From Diaphorobacter sp. HDW4A (lineage in GTDB: Bacteria > Pseudomonadota > Gammaproteobacteria > Burkholderiales > Burkholderiaceae_C), in the NCBI RefSeq assembly GCF_011305995.1, contig NZ_CP049910.1:3720001-3784000 (forward strand): DNA of 64,000 nucleotides, read 5' to 3'. Shown one piece after another: positions 1-8,896 of this stretch. Below the pieces are notes generated by a model that saw only the letters and a list, made by a program, of their open reading frames with translations, was not told where the DNA came from and ran no database searches. Every line of letters starts with the position of its first letter. Position 1 is the stretch's first letter. The position numbers and the translations under genes are program-made.

Positions 1-604
1 TCGCATGCGCCTCGCCCTTCTCGACCGCAAGGCCCAGCATGTCGCCCGGAAACTGCCGCCACTGCACATCGCGCTCGGGATCGAGCCCGGCCTTGGCAAG
101 CAACACCGAGAAGAAATTCTTGCCGGGCGCATTCAGATCGGAGACCGCAATCGTCTTGCCCTTGAGCTTGGCAAGACTGGTCACGCCCGCCGCCTCATAG
201 CCCACCAGCCGCGAGCAGCCGCCGTGCGAGCTGCCAACCAGCTTCACGTCGAAGCCGGACTCCAATGGCTTGATCCAGCGATGAATCATGCCCACACCCG
301 CGTCGGCCTTGGACGTCGCAATCGCCTCAAGCAACTGGTCGGTCGAACCCGCAAAATTCACCAGTTCCACCTTGAGCCCATGCTTCTCGAAAATGCCGCG
401 CTCGAGCGCCACCGGCGCAGCGGAGAGGCAGATCGCATTCGCATTCCAGGCCAGCTTCACTGGCTTCAGCGCGGGCGCCGCCCACACCCGCCCTGCTACC
501 GCACCTGCAACACCCGCAGCCGTCGTCGCACCTACCGCGCGCAGCCATTTGCGACGCGCCAAAGAATCGATCACTACCTCTGCCTTGTGCCCCACGCTGT
601 TCAT
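1..604 (-). CDS. ssuA: ABC transporter substrate-binding protein, SsuA/NMT1-like (partial)
   Basis: The gene runs off the left edge, so only the first 201 residues are visible. Residues 1-43 form a Tat-type signal (ARRKWLRAVG, then a hydrophobic stretch ending VWA). The mature part has the fold of periplasmic receptors for aliphatic sulfonates or nitrate: it opens PVKLAWNAN and continues with a region naming the partner lobe (GSTDQLLEAIATSKADAGVG). An ssuE-type flavin reductase gene lies just upstream on the same strand, which favours sulfonate uptake (SsuA) over nitrate or thiamine precursor. The ATG at 604 gives a clean signal peptide. The exact ligand is inferred from context only. Confidence 0.65.
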   Translation of the reverse strand, partial: MNSVGHKAEVVIDSLARRKWLRAVGATTAAGVAGAVAGRVWAAPALKPVKLAWNANAICLSAAPVALERGIFEKHGLKVELVNFAGSTDQLLEAIATSKADAGVGMIHRWIKPLESGFDVKLVGSSHGGCSRLVGYEAAGVTSLAKLKGKTIAVSDLNAPGKNFFSVLLAKAGLDPERDVQWRQFPGDMLGLAVEKGEAHA

Positions 605-720
605 CTTTTCGTCCTTCGTTTGAGAAATGAAATCAACCCAGATTGGAGCGAATCAACGCGCATTGGCGAAGGAAGAAAAACAGAAATCGATATGCGAAAT
701 GGAGCGCAACTCAAAAAGCA

Positions 721-1302
721 TCAAACGCTCAAACGCACCTGCTCAAATCGCACTGGTGCAAAGCCCGCGTCGCGCGCCTGCAGAGCCTCAGAGAGCAAGG
801 TCTGCACCGCCACATCCACGCGACTCGACACGTCGGGATGTAGCATGCCGCCGCCCTCGGGCAGGTGCGTGACCTGCGCATCGGTCGCGTAAATGCCCGA
901 GAGAATCTGCTTGGCGCCCAATGCCTGCAGCACCGGGCGCAGCGCGTAATCCAGCGCCAGCATGTGATGCGGACTGCCACCCGTAGCCAGCGGCAGAACC
1001 GTCTTTCCTTGCAGCGCGGTCTGCGGCAACAGATCGAGAAACACCTTGAGCACACCGCTGTACGCGGCCTTGTAGACGGGCGTCGCCACCACGATCACTG
1101 TGGCGTTCGCCACCTGCTGCGCGGCCTTCACCACATCGGGATGATCAAACTGCGCCTACAGCAGAGCGGTCGCATCCAGATTGCGAATGTTCAGCGTCTC
1201 CACATGGACACGATGCTGCGCCAGACGCTGCCCCACATTCGCCAGCAAAGTGGCCGACCGCGAGCGCTCGGACGGGCTCCCGGCAATCAATAGAACGGAC
1301 AT
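721..1302 (-). pseudogene. ssuE: NADPH-dependent FMN reductase SsuE, interrupted by an in-frame stop
   Basis: SsuE supplies reduced FMN to the alkanesulfonate monooxygenase SsuD. Read from the ATG at 1302, the protein starts MSVLLIAGSPSERSRSATLL, a flavodoxin-like FMN-binding opening. It then meets TAG at 1158-1156 (codon 49). The same frame continues for 144 more codons with strong SsuE features (TPVYKAAYSG, LPLATGG, DYALRPVL). In family members I recall, the sequence at the stop is LLYAxFD; here it is LL-stop-AQFD, so a tyrosine codon appears to have become amber. The full length would be 193 aa, normal for SsuE. The downstream part could restart at GTG 1134, but it would lack the N-terminal FMN loop. 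A sequencing error is the main alternative. Confidence 0.75.
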
Positions 1303-1518
1303 GAATTTCCTGTTGCCAAACTTCAAAACTGCAGCGATCAGACCATACGAGCGCCACTCATGACCACGAAGTTTTCAAACTAAGAAACCACGTTTTCCGA
1401 ATATGCAGGAACACGGACATGCAGATCACGCAGCGCATAAGCAAGCGCACTTTTCTTTGTTCACGCCCGCAGCATCGCTGCCTATCGTGGCGGCATGACC
1501 AAAGGACTGCACCACACC

Positions 1519-2508
1519 ATGAAGCCTCTTCGTTTTCGCATAGCCGCCGTCGCAATCGCCGCTGCACTGCCCTTGCTGGCGACCTTGCCCGCCTATGCAG
1601 AGAACTGGCCTTCGCGCCCCGTGAAGCTGGTGGTTCCGTTCCCGCCGGGCGGCGCGGCGGATGCCATCGGCCGCTACTACGCCGACAAGCTGACCCGCGC
1701 GCTGGGCCAGCCGGTGATCGTCGACAACAAGGCCGGCGCAGGCACCGCCATCGCCGCCGAATACGTGGCGCGCGCTGCACCCGACGGCTACACCATCTCG
1801 CTTGCCACCAGCGGCCAACTCACCGTGCTGCCGCATCTGCAAAGCAATCTGCGGTTTGATCCGGTGAAGGATTTCACGCCGGTCTCGCTCGTCGCCTCGG
1901 TGCACAACGTCGTCGCGATCAACCCCAAGCTGCAGATCCATTCATTGCCCGAACTGCTGGCACGCGCCAAGGCCAATCCCGGCAAGGTGACTTATTCCTC
2001 GTGCGGCAGCGGCACGCTCTGCCACCTCACCGGTGAACTGCTGCAGAACCTCTCGGGCAGCGAGCTACTGCATGTGCCGTACAAAGGCAGCGCCCCCGCC
2101 GTCACCGCAGCGCTCGGCGGCGAGGTCGACCTCGCCATCGACACCCTCACCGTGCTCGCCCCGCAGATCAAGACCGGTAAGCTGCAAGGCCTGGTGCAGA
2201 CAGCAGCCACCCGCTCGCCCCAACTGCCCGACGTGCCAAGCGCGCCAGAAGCCGGTCTGCCCAGCTTCATCAGCTCAGGCTGGTTCGGCGTAGTCGTTCC
2301 CGCCAACACGCCCGCCCCCATCGTCGCGCGCCTGCAGAAAGAACTCCACACTATCGCCCGCGCACCACAAACCGATCACGACTTGCAGGAGCGCGGCATC
2401 AGCGTGGAATACAACAGCCCGGCAGAGTTTGCATCGCTGATCAGGACCGATTACTCAAGATGGGGAAAGGTAGTGCAAGCAAGCAAGATCCAGCTTGCAG
2501 CGCAATAG
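1519..2508 (+). CDS. Bug-family tripartite tricarboxylate transporter substrate-binding protein
   Basis: This is a periplasmic solute receptor of the Bug/TctC family, which is strongly expanded in Burkholderiales. The start at 1519 gives a typical signal peptide (about 27 residues ending AYA); an upstream in-frame ATG at 1495 would add eight residues before it. The mature part shows family hallmarks: WPSRPVKLVVPFPPGG near the N-terminus, the VIVDNKAGAG segment, and VPYKGSAPAVTAALGGEVD in the second lobe. The length (329 aa) is normal. No TctA or TctB membrane subunit is adjacent, as is usual for orphan Bug receptors. The ligand, probably a carboxylate, cannot be deduced. Confidence 0.85.
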   Translation: MKPLRFRIAAVAIAAALPLLATLPAYAENWPSRPVKLVVPFPPGGAADAIGRYYADKLTRALGQPVIVDNKAGAGTAIAAEYVARAAPDGYTISLATSGQLTVLPHLQSNLRFDPVKDFTPVSLVASVHNVVAINPKLQIHSLPELLARAKANPGKVTYSSCGSGTLCHLTGELLQNLSGSELLHVPYKGSAPAVTAALGGEVDLAIDTLTVLAPQIKTGKLQGLVQTAATRSPQLPDVPSAPEAGLPSFISSGWFGVVVPANTPAPIVARLQKELHTIARAPQTDHDLQERGISVEYNSPAEFASLIRTDYSRWGKVVQASKIQLAAQ

Positions 2509-2533
2509 TCTGGAAGACTTCAGGCAAAAACAA

Positions 2534-2567
2534 GAGGCCCGCTGTTGCCTTCAAAACAGCGGGCCTC
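2534..2567. terminator. Hairpin terminator after the Bug gene / downstream of serA
   Basis: A perfect 13-bp inverted repeat (GAGGCCCGCTGTT at 2534-2546, AACAGCGGGCCTC at 2555-2567) lies 25 bp past the Bug stop codon. A run of A on the plus strand at 2526-2530 gives a T-tract only for minus-strand transcripts, so it suits transcripts arriving from serA best. It may also slow plus-strand transcription. Confidence 0.6.
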
Positions 2568-2601
2568 CGAAGCACACAAGCCTCAGGATCTCCCACCCCA
2601 A

Positions 2602-2732
2602 CGCAGAGATGGGGCTTGAGACGAGGCGTCGCCGACGCAGACAATACTTCGGTATGGCAAGGAGGCGCAACGAAGGATCAAGCCCCATATCTGCGCCCCC
2701 GCACGACTAACCATCGAAGCCGCAAGGCTTCG
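2602..2732 (+). ncRNA. Candidate structured RNA or structured repeat, copy A
   Basis: The stretch folds into a defined shape. P1 pairs 2602-2607 with 2690-2695 and 2609-2619 with 2678-2688, interrupted by one conserved G/A mismatch (17 bp in all). P2 pairs 2630-2633 with 2664-2667. P3 is ATAC-TTCG-GTAT at 2644-2655. A separate 3' hairpin, P4, is CGAAGCC-GCAA-GGCTTCG at 2715-2732. A second copy at 25452-25583 has the same shape with compensatory changes. A UUCG loop and a GNRA loop occur only when the plus strand is read, so plus is the likely sense strand. It sits between two convergent genes. I do not recognise it as a named RNA class. Confidence 0.6.
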
Positions 2733-2745
2733 TAAAACCAACAGA

Positions 2746-3978
2746 CTAAAACAGCACGCGAGAACGAATCGTCCCCGGCACCTTGGCCAACTTCTCCAAG
2801 GCCAGATCGGAGGACTTGGCGTCAAGATCGATGACTACATAGCCAAGCGTCTCATTGGTCTGCAAAAACTGCGCAGAAATGTTGATGTGGTTTTCCGCAA
2901 GAATCTGATTGATCTGCGAAAGCACCCCCGGCACATTTTTGTGAATGTGCAGCAGCCGATGCTTGCCCGGGTGTGCTGGCAGCGCCACTTCAGGAAAATT
3001 CACCGACGAGGTGGTCGTTCCGTTGTCGCTGAACTTCACCAGCTTTTCCGCCACTTCGAGCCCGATATTGGCCTGCGCCTCCATGGTCGAGCCGCCGATG
3101 TGCGGCGTGAGAATGATGTTGTCCAGCCCCCGCAGTGGCGACTCGAAGATGTCGGCATTCGAACGCGGCTCGACGGGAAACACATCCACCGCCGCGCCCG
3201 CGAGCTGGCCTGACTTCAGCGCTGCGGCCAGCGGGTCGATTTCGACCACGGTACCGCGTGATGCGTTGATCAGAATCGCGCCGGGCTTCATCTTCGCGAT
3301 CTGCTCCGCGCCGATCATCCACTGCGTGGACGGCAGCTCGGGCACGTGCAGGGTCACCACATCGCTCTGCGCCAGCAATTCGTTGAGCGACACCTGGTGC
3401 GCATTGCCCAGCGGCAGCTTGCTGACCACGTCGTGAAAGATCACCTTCATGCCCAGCGATTCGGCCAGCACCGACAACTGCGTGCCAATGGAGCCATAAC
3501 CCACAATGCCCAGCGTCTTGCCGCGTGCCTCATACGACTGCTCGGCGCTCTTGCTCCAGCCCCCACGGTGCACCGCCGCGTTTTTGGCGGGAATGCCGCG
3601 CAGCAACAGCACGGTTTCAGCCAGCACCAGCTCGGCCACAGATCGCGTATTGGAATAAGGGGCATTGAAAGCGACCACGCCATGCTCGCGCGCAGCCTGC
3701 AGATCGATCTGGTTGGTGCCGATGCAGAAAGCCCCCACGGCCACCAGCTTGTGCGCATGCGCAAACACATCGGCCGTGAGTTGGGTGCGCGAGCGGATGC
3801 CGAGAAAGTGCACATCCGCAATGCGCTGCTTGAGTTCCTCGTCGGACAGCGCGCCCTTCACCGTCTCGATCTGGGTGTAGCCGGAGCCGTGCAGCACCTC
3901 CAGCGCGCTGGGGTGAACCCCCTCCAGCAACAGGAATTTGATCTTGCTTTTGTCCAGCGAAGTCGTCTTGGCGTTCAT
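2746..3978 (-). CDS. serA: D-3-phosphoglycerate dehydrogenase
   Basis: SerA oxidises 3-phosphoglycerate to 3-phosphohydroxypyruvate, the first step of serine synthesis, in the cytoplasm. At 410 aa it matches the E. coli-type short enzyme with one C-terminal ACT domain. The NAD-binding loop is GYGSIG (residues 160-165); the catalytic residues fall at Arg241 (NASRG), Glu270 (PVEP) and His293 (TPHIGG). The ACT domain (about 340-410, starting HRLLHIHKNVPGVL) is where serine feedback inhibition acts in this type. The ATG at 3978 has a good ribosome site (AGGGGA, about 6 bp upstream) and fits family length; the open frame extends further but without homology. Confidence 0.95.
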   Translation of the reverse strand: MNAKTTSLDKSKIKFLLLEGVHPSALEVLHGSGYTQIETVKGALSDEELKQRIADVHFLGIRSRTQLTADVFAHAHKLVAVGAFCIGTNQIDLQAAREHGVVAFNAPYSNTRSVAELVLAETVLLLRGIPAKNAAVHRGGWSKSAEQSYEARGKTLGIVGYGSIGTQLSVLAESLGMKVIFHDVVSKLPLGNAHQVSLNELLAQSDVVTLHVPELPSTQWMIGAEQIAKMKPGAILINASRGTVVEIDPLAAALKSGQLAGAAVDVFPVEPRSNADIFESPLRGLDNIILTPHIGGSTMEAQANIGLEVAEKLVKFSDNGTTTSSVNFPEVALPAHPGKHRLLHIHKNVPGVLSQINQILAENHINISAQFLQTNETLGYVVIDLDAKSSDLALEKLAKVPGTIRSRVLF

Positions 3979-4274
3979 GCATTCCCCTTCCATTGCCTGC
4001 GTTGCGCAGGAGTTTGTATACGCGTTTCCCACAGCATTGTGCATCGCACAAAACCTTGCTTTATCGATGACAATTGCAGCGCTCAAAATGAAGCACAATT
4101 AGTGACATAACTTTGTGACTGTCATTATCAAAAGTCATTGCAAGCCCATGTGCTCACCGTACTTCCCCTGTTGTGAGTGCCTTCTTGCTGTGCGACAACG
4201 ACATCTTCTTGTCACATTGGGCGAGTTACCATCTCGCCGCAAATAATCCTCTCTCTACATCCATAGGAGCCTAC
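3979..4274. promoter_or_regulatory. Divergent serA / ugpB control region
   Basis: This AT-richer 296-bp gap separates two divergent genes and should carry both promoters. It holds a cluster of GTGAC/GTCA words at 4102-4138, including CTGTCAT at 4119-4125 and AAGTCAT at 4132-4138. These resemble half-sites of a PhoB box, which would fit ugp, but the 13-bp spacing differs from the standard 11 bp, so the match is weak. The ugpB ribosome site AGGAG is at 4265-4269. No clear sigma-70 pair could be picked with confidence. Confidence 0.4.
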
Positions 4275-5591
4275 ATGCGGATCAAGCAACTGGCGCTGGC
4301 CACTCTCGTCGCGACCACTGGAATTGCTGCACAAGCACAAACTGAAATCCAGTGGTGGCACGCGATGACCGCCGTGAACAACGAATGGGTCAACGATCTG
4401 GCCAAGCAGTTCAACGAAAGCCAGAAGGAATTCAAGGTCATCCCCACGTACAAGGGAACCTACGACGAGACCATGACGGCTGCTGTGGCGGCCTTCCGCT
4501 CGGGCGGCGCACCGCACATTCTGCAAGTGTTCGAAGTGGGCACGGCGACGATGATGGCCTCCAAGGGCGCCACCGTTCCGGTCGCCAAGGTGCTGAGCGA
4601 TGCGGGCGTTACCTTTGATCCGAAGTCCTACATCCCTGCCGTGGCCTCGTACTACACGGCTCCCAACGGCCAGATGTTGAGCTTTCCGTTCAACAGCTCG
4701 ACCACCGTTTTTTACTACAACAAGGACGCCTTCAAGAAGGCTGGCCTGAACCCCGACAAGGCGCCAGCCACCTGGCCCGAAGTCTTTGAAGCCGCCAAGA
4801 AGCTCAAGGCCAGCGGTCACAGCTGCCCAATGACTCTGGCATGGATGGGCTGGACCCAGCTCGAGTCGTTCTCTACCTGGCACAACGTCGAATTCGCCAC
4901 GCACCAGAACGGCCTGGGCAAAGAAGGCTACAAGGCCCGCATGAAGGTCAACTCGCCTCTGCACGTGCGCCACATCGAAGACCTCGAGAAGGCTGCCAAG
5001 GCGGGCGAATTCGTCTACAAGGGTCGCGGCTCGCTGCCACAGGCTTCGTTCGTTTCGGGCGAATGCGCCATGATCCAGACTTCGTCCGGCTTCTACGGCG
5101 ATGTGGCCAAGAATGCCAAGTTCGGCTACGGCATCGCTCAACTGCCTTACTACCCGGACGTGAAGGGCGCACCGCAGAACACCGTGATCGGCGGCGCTTC
5201 GCTGTGGGTCATGGCTGGCAAGAAGCCTGCCGAATACACCGGCGTGGCCAAGTTCTTTGAATTCATCTCGCAGACCAAGGTGCAGGCCGCCAGCCACCAG
5301 CGCACCGGTTACCTGCCTGTGACGATGGCTTCGTTCGACCTGACCGAGAAGTCTGGCTTCTATCAAAAGAACCCAGGCACCGACATGGCTGTCAACCAGA
5401 TGATCCGCAAGGTGACCGACAACTCGCGCGGCATTCGTCTGGGCAACTACGTGCAGATCCGCACCATCGAGGACGAAGAACTCGAACAGGTCTGGTCCGG
5501 CAAGAAGTCTTCCAAGGATGCGCTGGACGCGATCGTCAAGCGCGGCGACGAACTGCTGGCTCGCTTCGAAGCGGCCAACAAGGGCAAGTAA
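4275..5591 (+). CDS. ugpB: sn-glycerol-3-phosphate ABC transporter, periplasmic binding protein
   Basis: UgpB captures glycerol-3-phosphate or glycerophosphodiesters in the periplasm and delivers them to UgpAE. The start at 4275 follows AGGAG by 5 bp and gives a signal peptide of about 21 residues (to AAQA); the mature protein begins TEIQWWHAM, the usual UgpB opening. Its length, 438 aa, is that of the E. coli protein. Family segments are visible: GGAPHILQVFEVGTATMMAS, the SFPFNSST hinge and GAPQNTVIGGASLWVM. It heads the ugpBAEC operon. A hairpin between ugpB and ugpA may keep the receptor in excess over the permeases. Confidence 0.95.
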   Translation: MRIKQLALATLVATTGIAAQAQTEIQWWHAMTAVNNEWVNDLAKQFNESQKEFKVIPTYKGTYDETMTAAVAAFRSGGAPHILQVFEVGTATMMASKGATVPVAKVLSDAGVTFDPKSYIPAVASYYTAPNGQMLSFPFNSSTTVFYYNKDAFKKAGLNPDKAPATWPEVFEAAKKLKASGHSCPMTLAWMGWTQLESFSTWHNVEFATHQNGLGKEGYKARMKVNSPLHVRHIEDLEKAAKAGEFVYKGRGSLPQASFVSGECAMIQTSSGFYGDVAKNAKFGYGIAQLPYYPDVKGAPQNTVIGGASLWVMAGKKPAEYTGVAKFFEFISQTKVQAASHQRTGYLPVTMASFDLTEKSGFYQKNPGTDMAVNQMIRKVTDNSRGIRLGNYVQIRTIEDEELEQVWSGKKSSKDALDAIVKRGDELLARFEAANKGK

Positions 5592-5658
5592 TCTTCATCG
5601 CGAACACCTCGCGCGGTCTCCGACTGCGTGAGGTACTCCGCATATTTCTCACACACCT

Positions 5659-5690
5659 CCGCGGCCTCATAAAGGCTTCGGCGGTTTTTT
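5659..5690 (+). terminator. Intra-operon hairpin with T-run between ugpB and ugpA
   Basis: An imperfect GC-rich hairpin (CCGCGGCC, loop, GGCTTCGGCGG at 5659-5684) is followed by six T residues (5685-5690). Its place after the binding-protein gene and 16 bp before ugpA suggests partial termination or protection of the ugpB mRNA 3' end, as is common in ABC uptake operons. The stem is not perfect. Confidence 0.5.
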
Positions 5691-5705
5691 GGTTTTTGAA
5701 GGCAT

Positions 5706-6587
5706 ATGGAAAAACGAGTCCTTTTCCGCTCCGCCTGGCTGCCTTGGTTGCTGCTGCTACCGCAGATGGCCATCATCGGAGTCTTCTTCTTCTGGCCTGC
5801 CGCGCAGGCCGTCCTGCAGTCCTTCCAAATGGAGGACGCTTTCGGATTGAGCAAGGAATGGGTTGGCTTCGACAACTTCATTCAGCTGTTCCACGACGCC
5901 TCGTATCTCGAATCGTTCTACCGCACAGCCATTTTCTCGGTGCTGGTGGCAGGCGTAGGCATTGCTGTGTCATTGGCGTTGGCCATCTTTGCGGACCGAA
6001 TCGTGCGCTTCGCCATGGTCTACAAGACGCTGCTGATCGTGCCCTACGCCGTCGCGCCCGTGATCGCCGGTGTGCTGTGGGTGTTCATGTTCTCGCCCTC
6101 CCTCGGCGTGGTGTCGTATGCGCTCGAACGCATTGGCTACAACTGGAACTTTCTCATGAACGAGAACCAGGCCATGGCGCTGATCGTGATGGCCGCCGTC
6201 TGGAAGCAGATCTCCTACAACTTCCTGTTCTTCCTCGCGGGTCTGCAATCGATTCCAAAGTCGCTCATCGAAGCCGCTTCGATTGACGGAGCCGGTCCAT
6301 GGCGCCGCTTCCTCAACGTACAGCTGCCGCTGCTGTCGCCGACCACCTTCTTCCTGCTGGTGATCAACATCGTCTACGCGTTCTTCGACACCTTCGGCAT
6401 CATCGATGCGACCACGCACGGCGGCCCCGGCCAGTCCACGACCATTCTGGTCTACAAGGTGTACCTGGACGGCTTCAAGGCGCTGGACCTCGGCGGCTCG
6501 GCAGCGCAGTCGGTGATCCTGATGTTCATCGTCATCGCGCTGACCGTGATCCAGTTCCGTTATGTTGAAAAGAAAGTGCAGTACTGA
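5706..6587 (+). CDS. ugpA: sn-glycerol-3-phosphate ABC transporter permease
   Basis: This is the first inner-membrane permease subunit of the Ugp importer, 293 aa with about six transmembrane helices; the first starts near residue 13. The EAA loop that docks on the ATPase is visible as EAASIDGAGPWRRF at about residues 192-205. The N-terminus (MEKRVLFRSAWLPWLLLLPQ) and length match UgpA. GAAGG at 5698-5702 serves the ATG at 5706. The stop is only two bases from ugpE, so the two are translated together. Confidence 0.93.
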   Translation: MEKRVLFRSAWLPWLLLLPQMAIIGVFFFWPAAQAVLQSFQMEDAFGLSKEWVGFDNFIQLFHDASYLESFYRTAIFSVLVAGVGIAVSLALAIFADRIVRFAMVYKTLLIVPYAVAPVIAGVLWVFMFSPSLGVVSYALERIGYNWNFLMNENQAMALIVMAAVWKQISYNFLFFLAGLQSIPKSLIEAASIDGAGPWRRFLNVQLPLLSPTTFFLLVINIVYAFFDTFGIIDATTHGGPGQSTTILVYKVYLDGFKALDLGGSAAQSVILMFIVIALTVIQFRYVEKKVQY

Positions 6588-6589
6588 GC

Positions 6590-7441
6590 ATGATTGACCG
6601 ACGTCCCTGGCTCGATGTGCTGTCTCACGCCGTGATGATTCTCGGCGTGGCCATCGTGGCCTTTCCCATCTATCTGGCGCTCATCGCCTCCACCCACACC
6701 GCACAGGAAATCGTGCAGGCGCCCATGCCGCTTTGGCCCGGCACCAACATGCTCGAGAGCTACAAGGAAGCCCTGTTCGGCTCCGGCAAGACCGGCTCCA
6801 ACACCGATCTCATCCGCATGATGTGGGTGAGCTTCGTGACCGCCATGGTCATCACCGTGGGCAAGATCGCGATCTCGCTGCTCTCGGCCTTTGCCATCGT
6901 GTATTTCCGCTTTCCGTTCAAACAGCTGTGCTTCTGGCTCATCTTCGTCACGCTGATGCTGCCGGTGGAAGTGCGTATCCTGCCGACCTATAAGGTGGTG
7001 GCCGATCTCGGCATGCTCAACAGCTACGCCGGTCTCACGCTGCCGCTGATCGCGTCGGCCACGGCCACGTTCCTGTTCCGCCAGTTCTTCCTAACCGTTC
7101 CCGATGAGCTCGTGGAAGCCGCGCGCATCGACGGCGCAGGCCCCATGCGCTTCTTCAAGGACGTGCTGGTGCCACTGTCCAAGACATCAATTGCCGCGCT
7201 GTTCGTGATCCAGTTCATCTACGGCTGGAACCAGTACCTCTGGCCGCTGCTCATGACGACCTCGGAAGACATGTACCCCGTGGTCATCGGCATCAAGCGC
7301 ATGGTGGCCGGTGGCGGCGAAGCGGCCATCGACTGGAACGTCGCGATGGCCACGACCATCATCGCCATGCTGCCGCCCGCGCTGGTGGTGATCCTGATGC
7401 AGAAGTGGTTCGTCAAGGGCCTGGTGGATACCGAAAAGTAA
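6590..7441 (+). CDS. ugpE: sn-glycerol-3-phosphate ABC transporter permease
   Basis: This is the second permease subunit of the Ugp importer (283 aa). The first transmembrane helix follows [16 protein letters not shown], and a long periplasmic loop contains [17 protein letters not shown]. The EAA motif is [14 protein letters not shown], followed by [17 protein letters not shown]. It starts two bases after ugpA and is followed by ugpC, completing the usual order of the operon. Confidence 0.93.
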   Translation: MIDRRPWLDVLSHAVMILGVAIVAFPIYLALIASTHTAQEIVQAPMPLWPGTNMLESYKEALFGSGKTGSNTDLIRMMWVSFVTAMVITVGKIAISLLSAFAIVYFRFPFKQLCFWLIFVTLMLPVEVRILPTYKVVADLGMLNSYAGLTLPLIASATATFLFRQFFLTVPDELVEAARIDGAGPMRFFKDVLVPLSKTSIAALFVIQFIYGWNQYLWPLLMTTSEDMYPVVIGIKRMVAGGGEAAIDWNVAMATTIIAMLPPALVVILMQKWFVKGLVDTEK

Positions 7442-7497
7442 TCCCCCGGTACCCCCATACAACCAGCTTCAACCAGAACGAATTCAAAGATTTTCAT

Positions 7498-8517
<1,020 letters not shown>

Positions 8518-8545
8518 CACAATCGTTTCCTTTCGGAGAACGTAC

Positions 8546-8896
8546 ATGGCCTCGCTGATTCACTCCACGGTTCCGGTGCTTCCCTCAACGGACCTCGCAG
8601 TCAGCGAGGCTTTTTACATTCAAAAACTCGGTTTTCGCGCTGCGCTTTCCATGCCCGGCACTTACTTGATCGTCGAGCGCGATGGCTGCGAAATCCATTT
8701 CTGGCCGTGCGGCGACAACACCGAGCTGCCCCGCAATTCATCCTGCTATGTGCGCGGCGACACCGACGCGCTGCATGCCGACTTCGCCGCGCGCGGCCTC
8801 ACACTTCAGCCGCCGCAGGACCGCGAATGGGGCATGCGCGAGCTGTATGTGATCGACCCGCACGGCAACCTGCTCAAATTTGGAGAACCTGTATGA
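8546..8896 (+). CDS. VOC-family protein (glyoxalase/bleomycin-resistance fold)
   Basis: This is a small 116-aa protein of the vicinal-oxygen-chelate superfamily. It shows paired beta-alpha-beta modules: STVPVLPSTDLAVSEAFYIQKLGF at the start and ELYVIDPHGNLLKFGEP at the end. The latter resembles the metal-binding or substrate-pocket strand of bleomycin-binding proteins. GGAG at 8535-8538 serves the ATG at 8546. The stop overlaps the ugpQ start (ATGA at 8893-8896), so it is part of the ugp operon. Its substrate is unknown; a role in handling a glycerophosphodiester product or a toxic analogue is only a guess. Confidence 0.8.
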   Translation: MASLIHSTVPVLPSTDLAVSEAFYIQKLGFRAALSMPGTYLIVERDGCEIHFWPCGDNTELPRNSSCYVRGDTDALHADFAARGLTLQPPQDREWGMRELYVIDPHGNLLKFGEPV

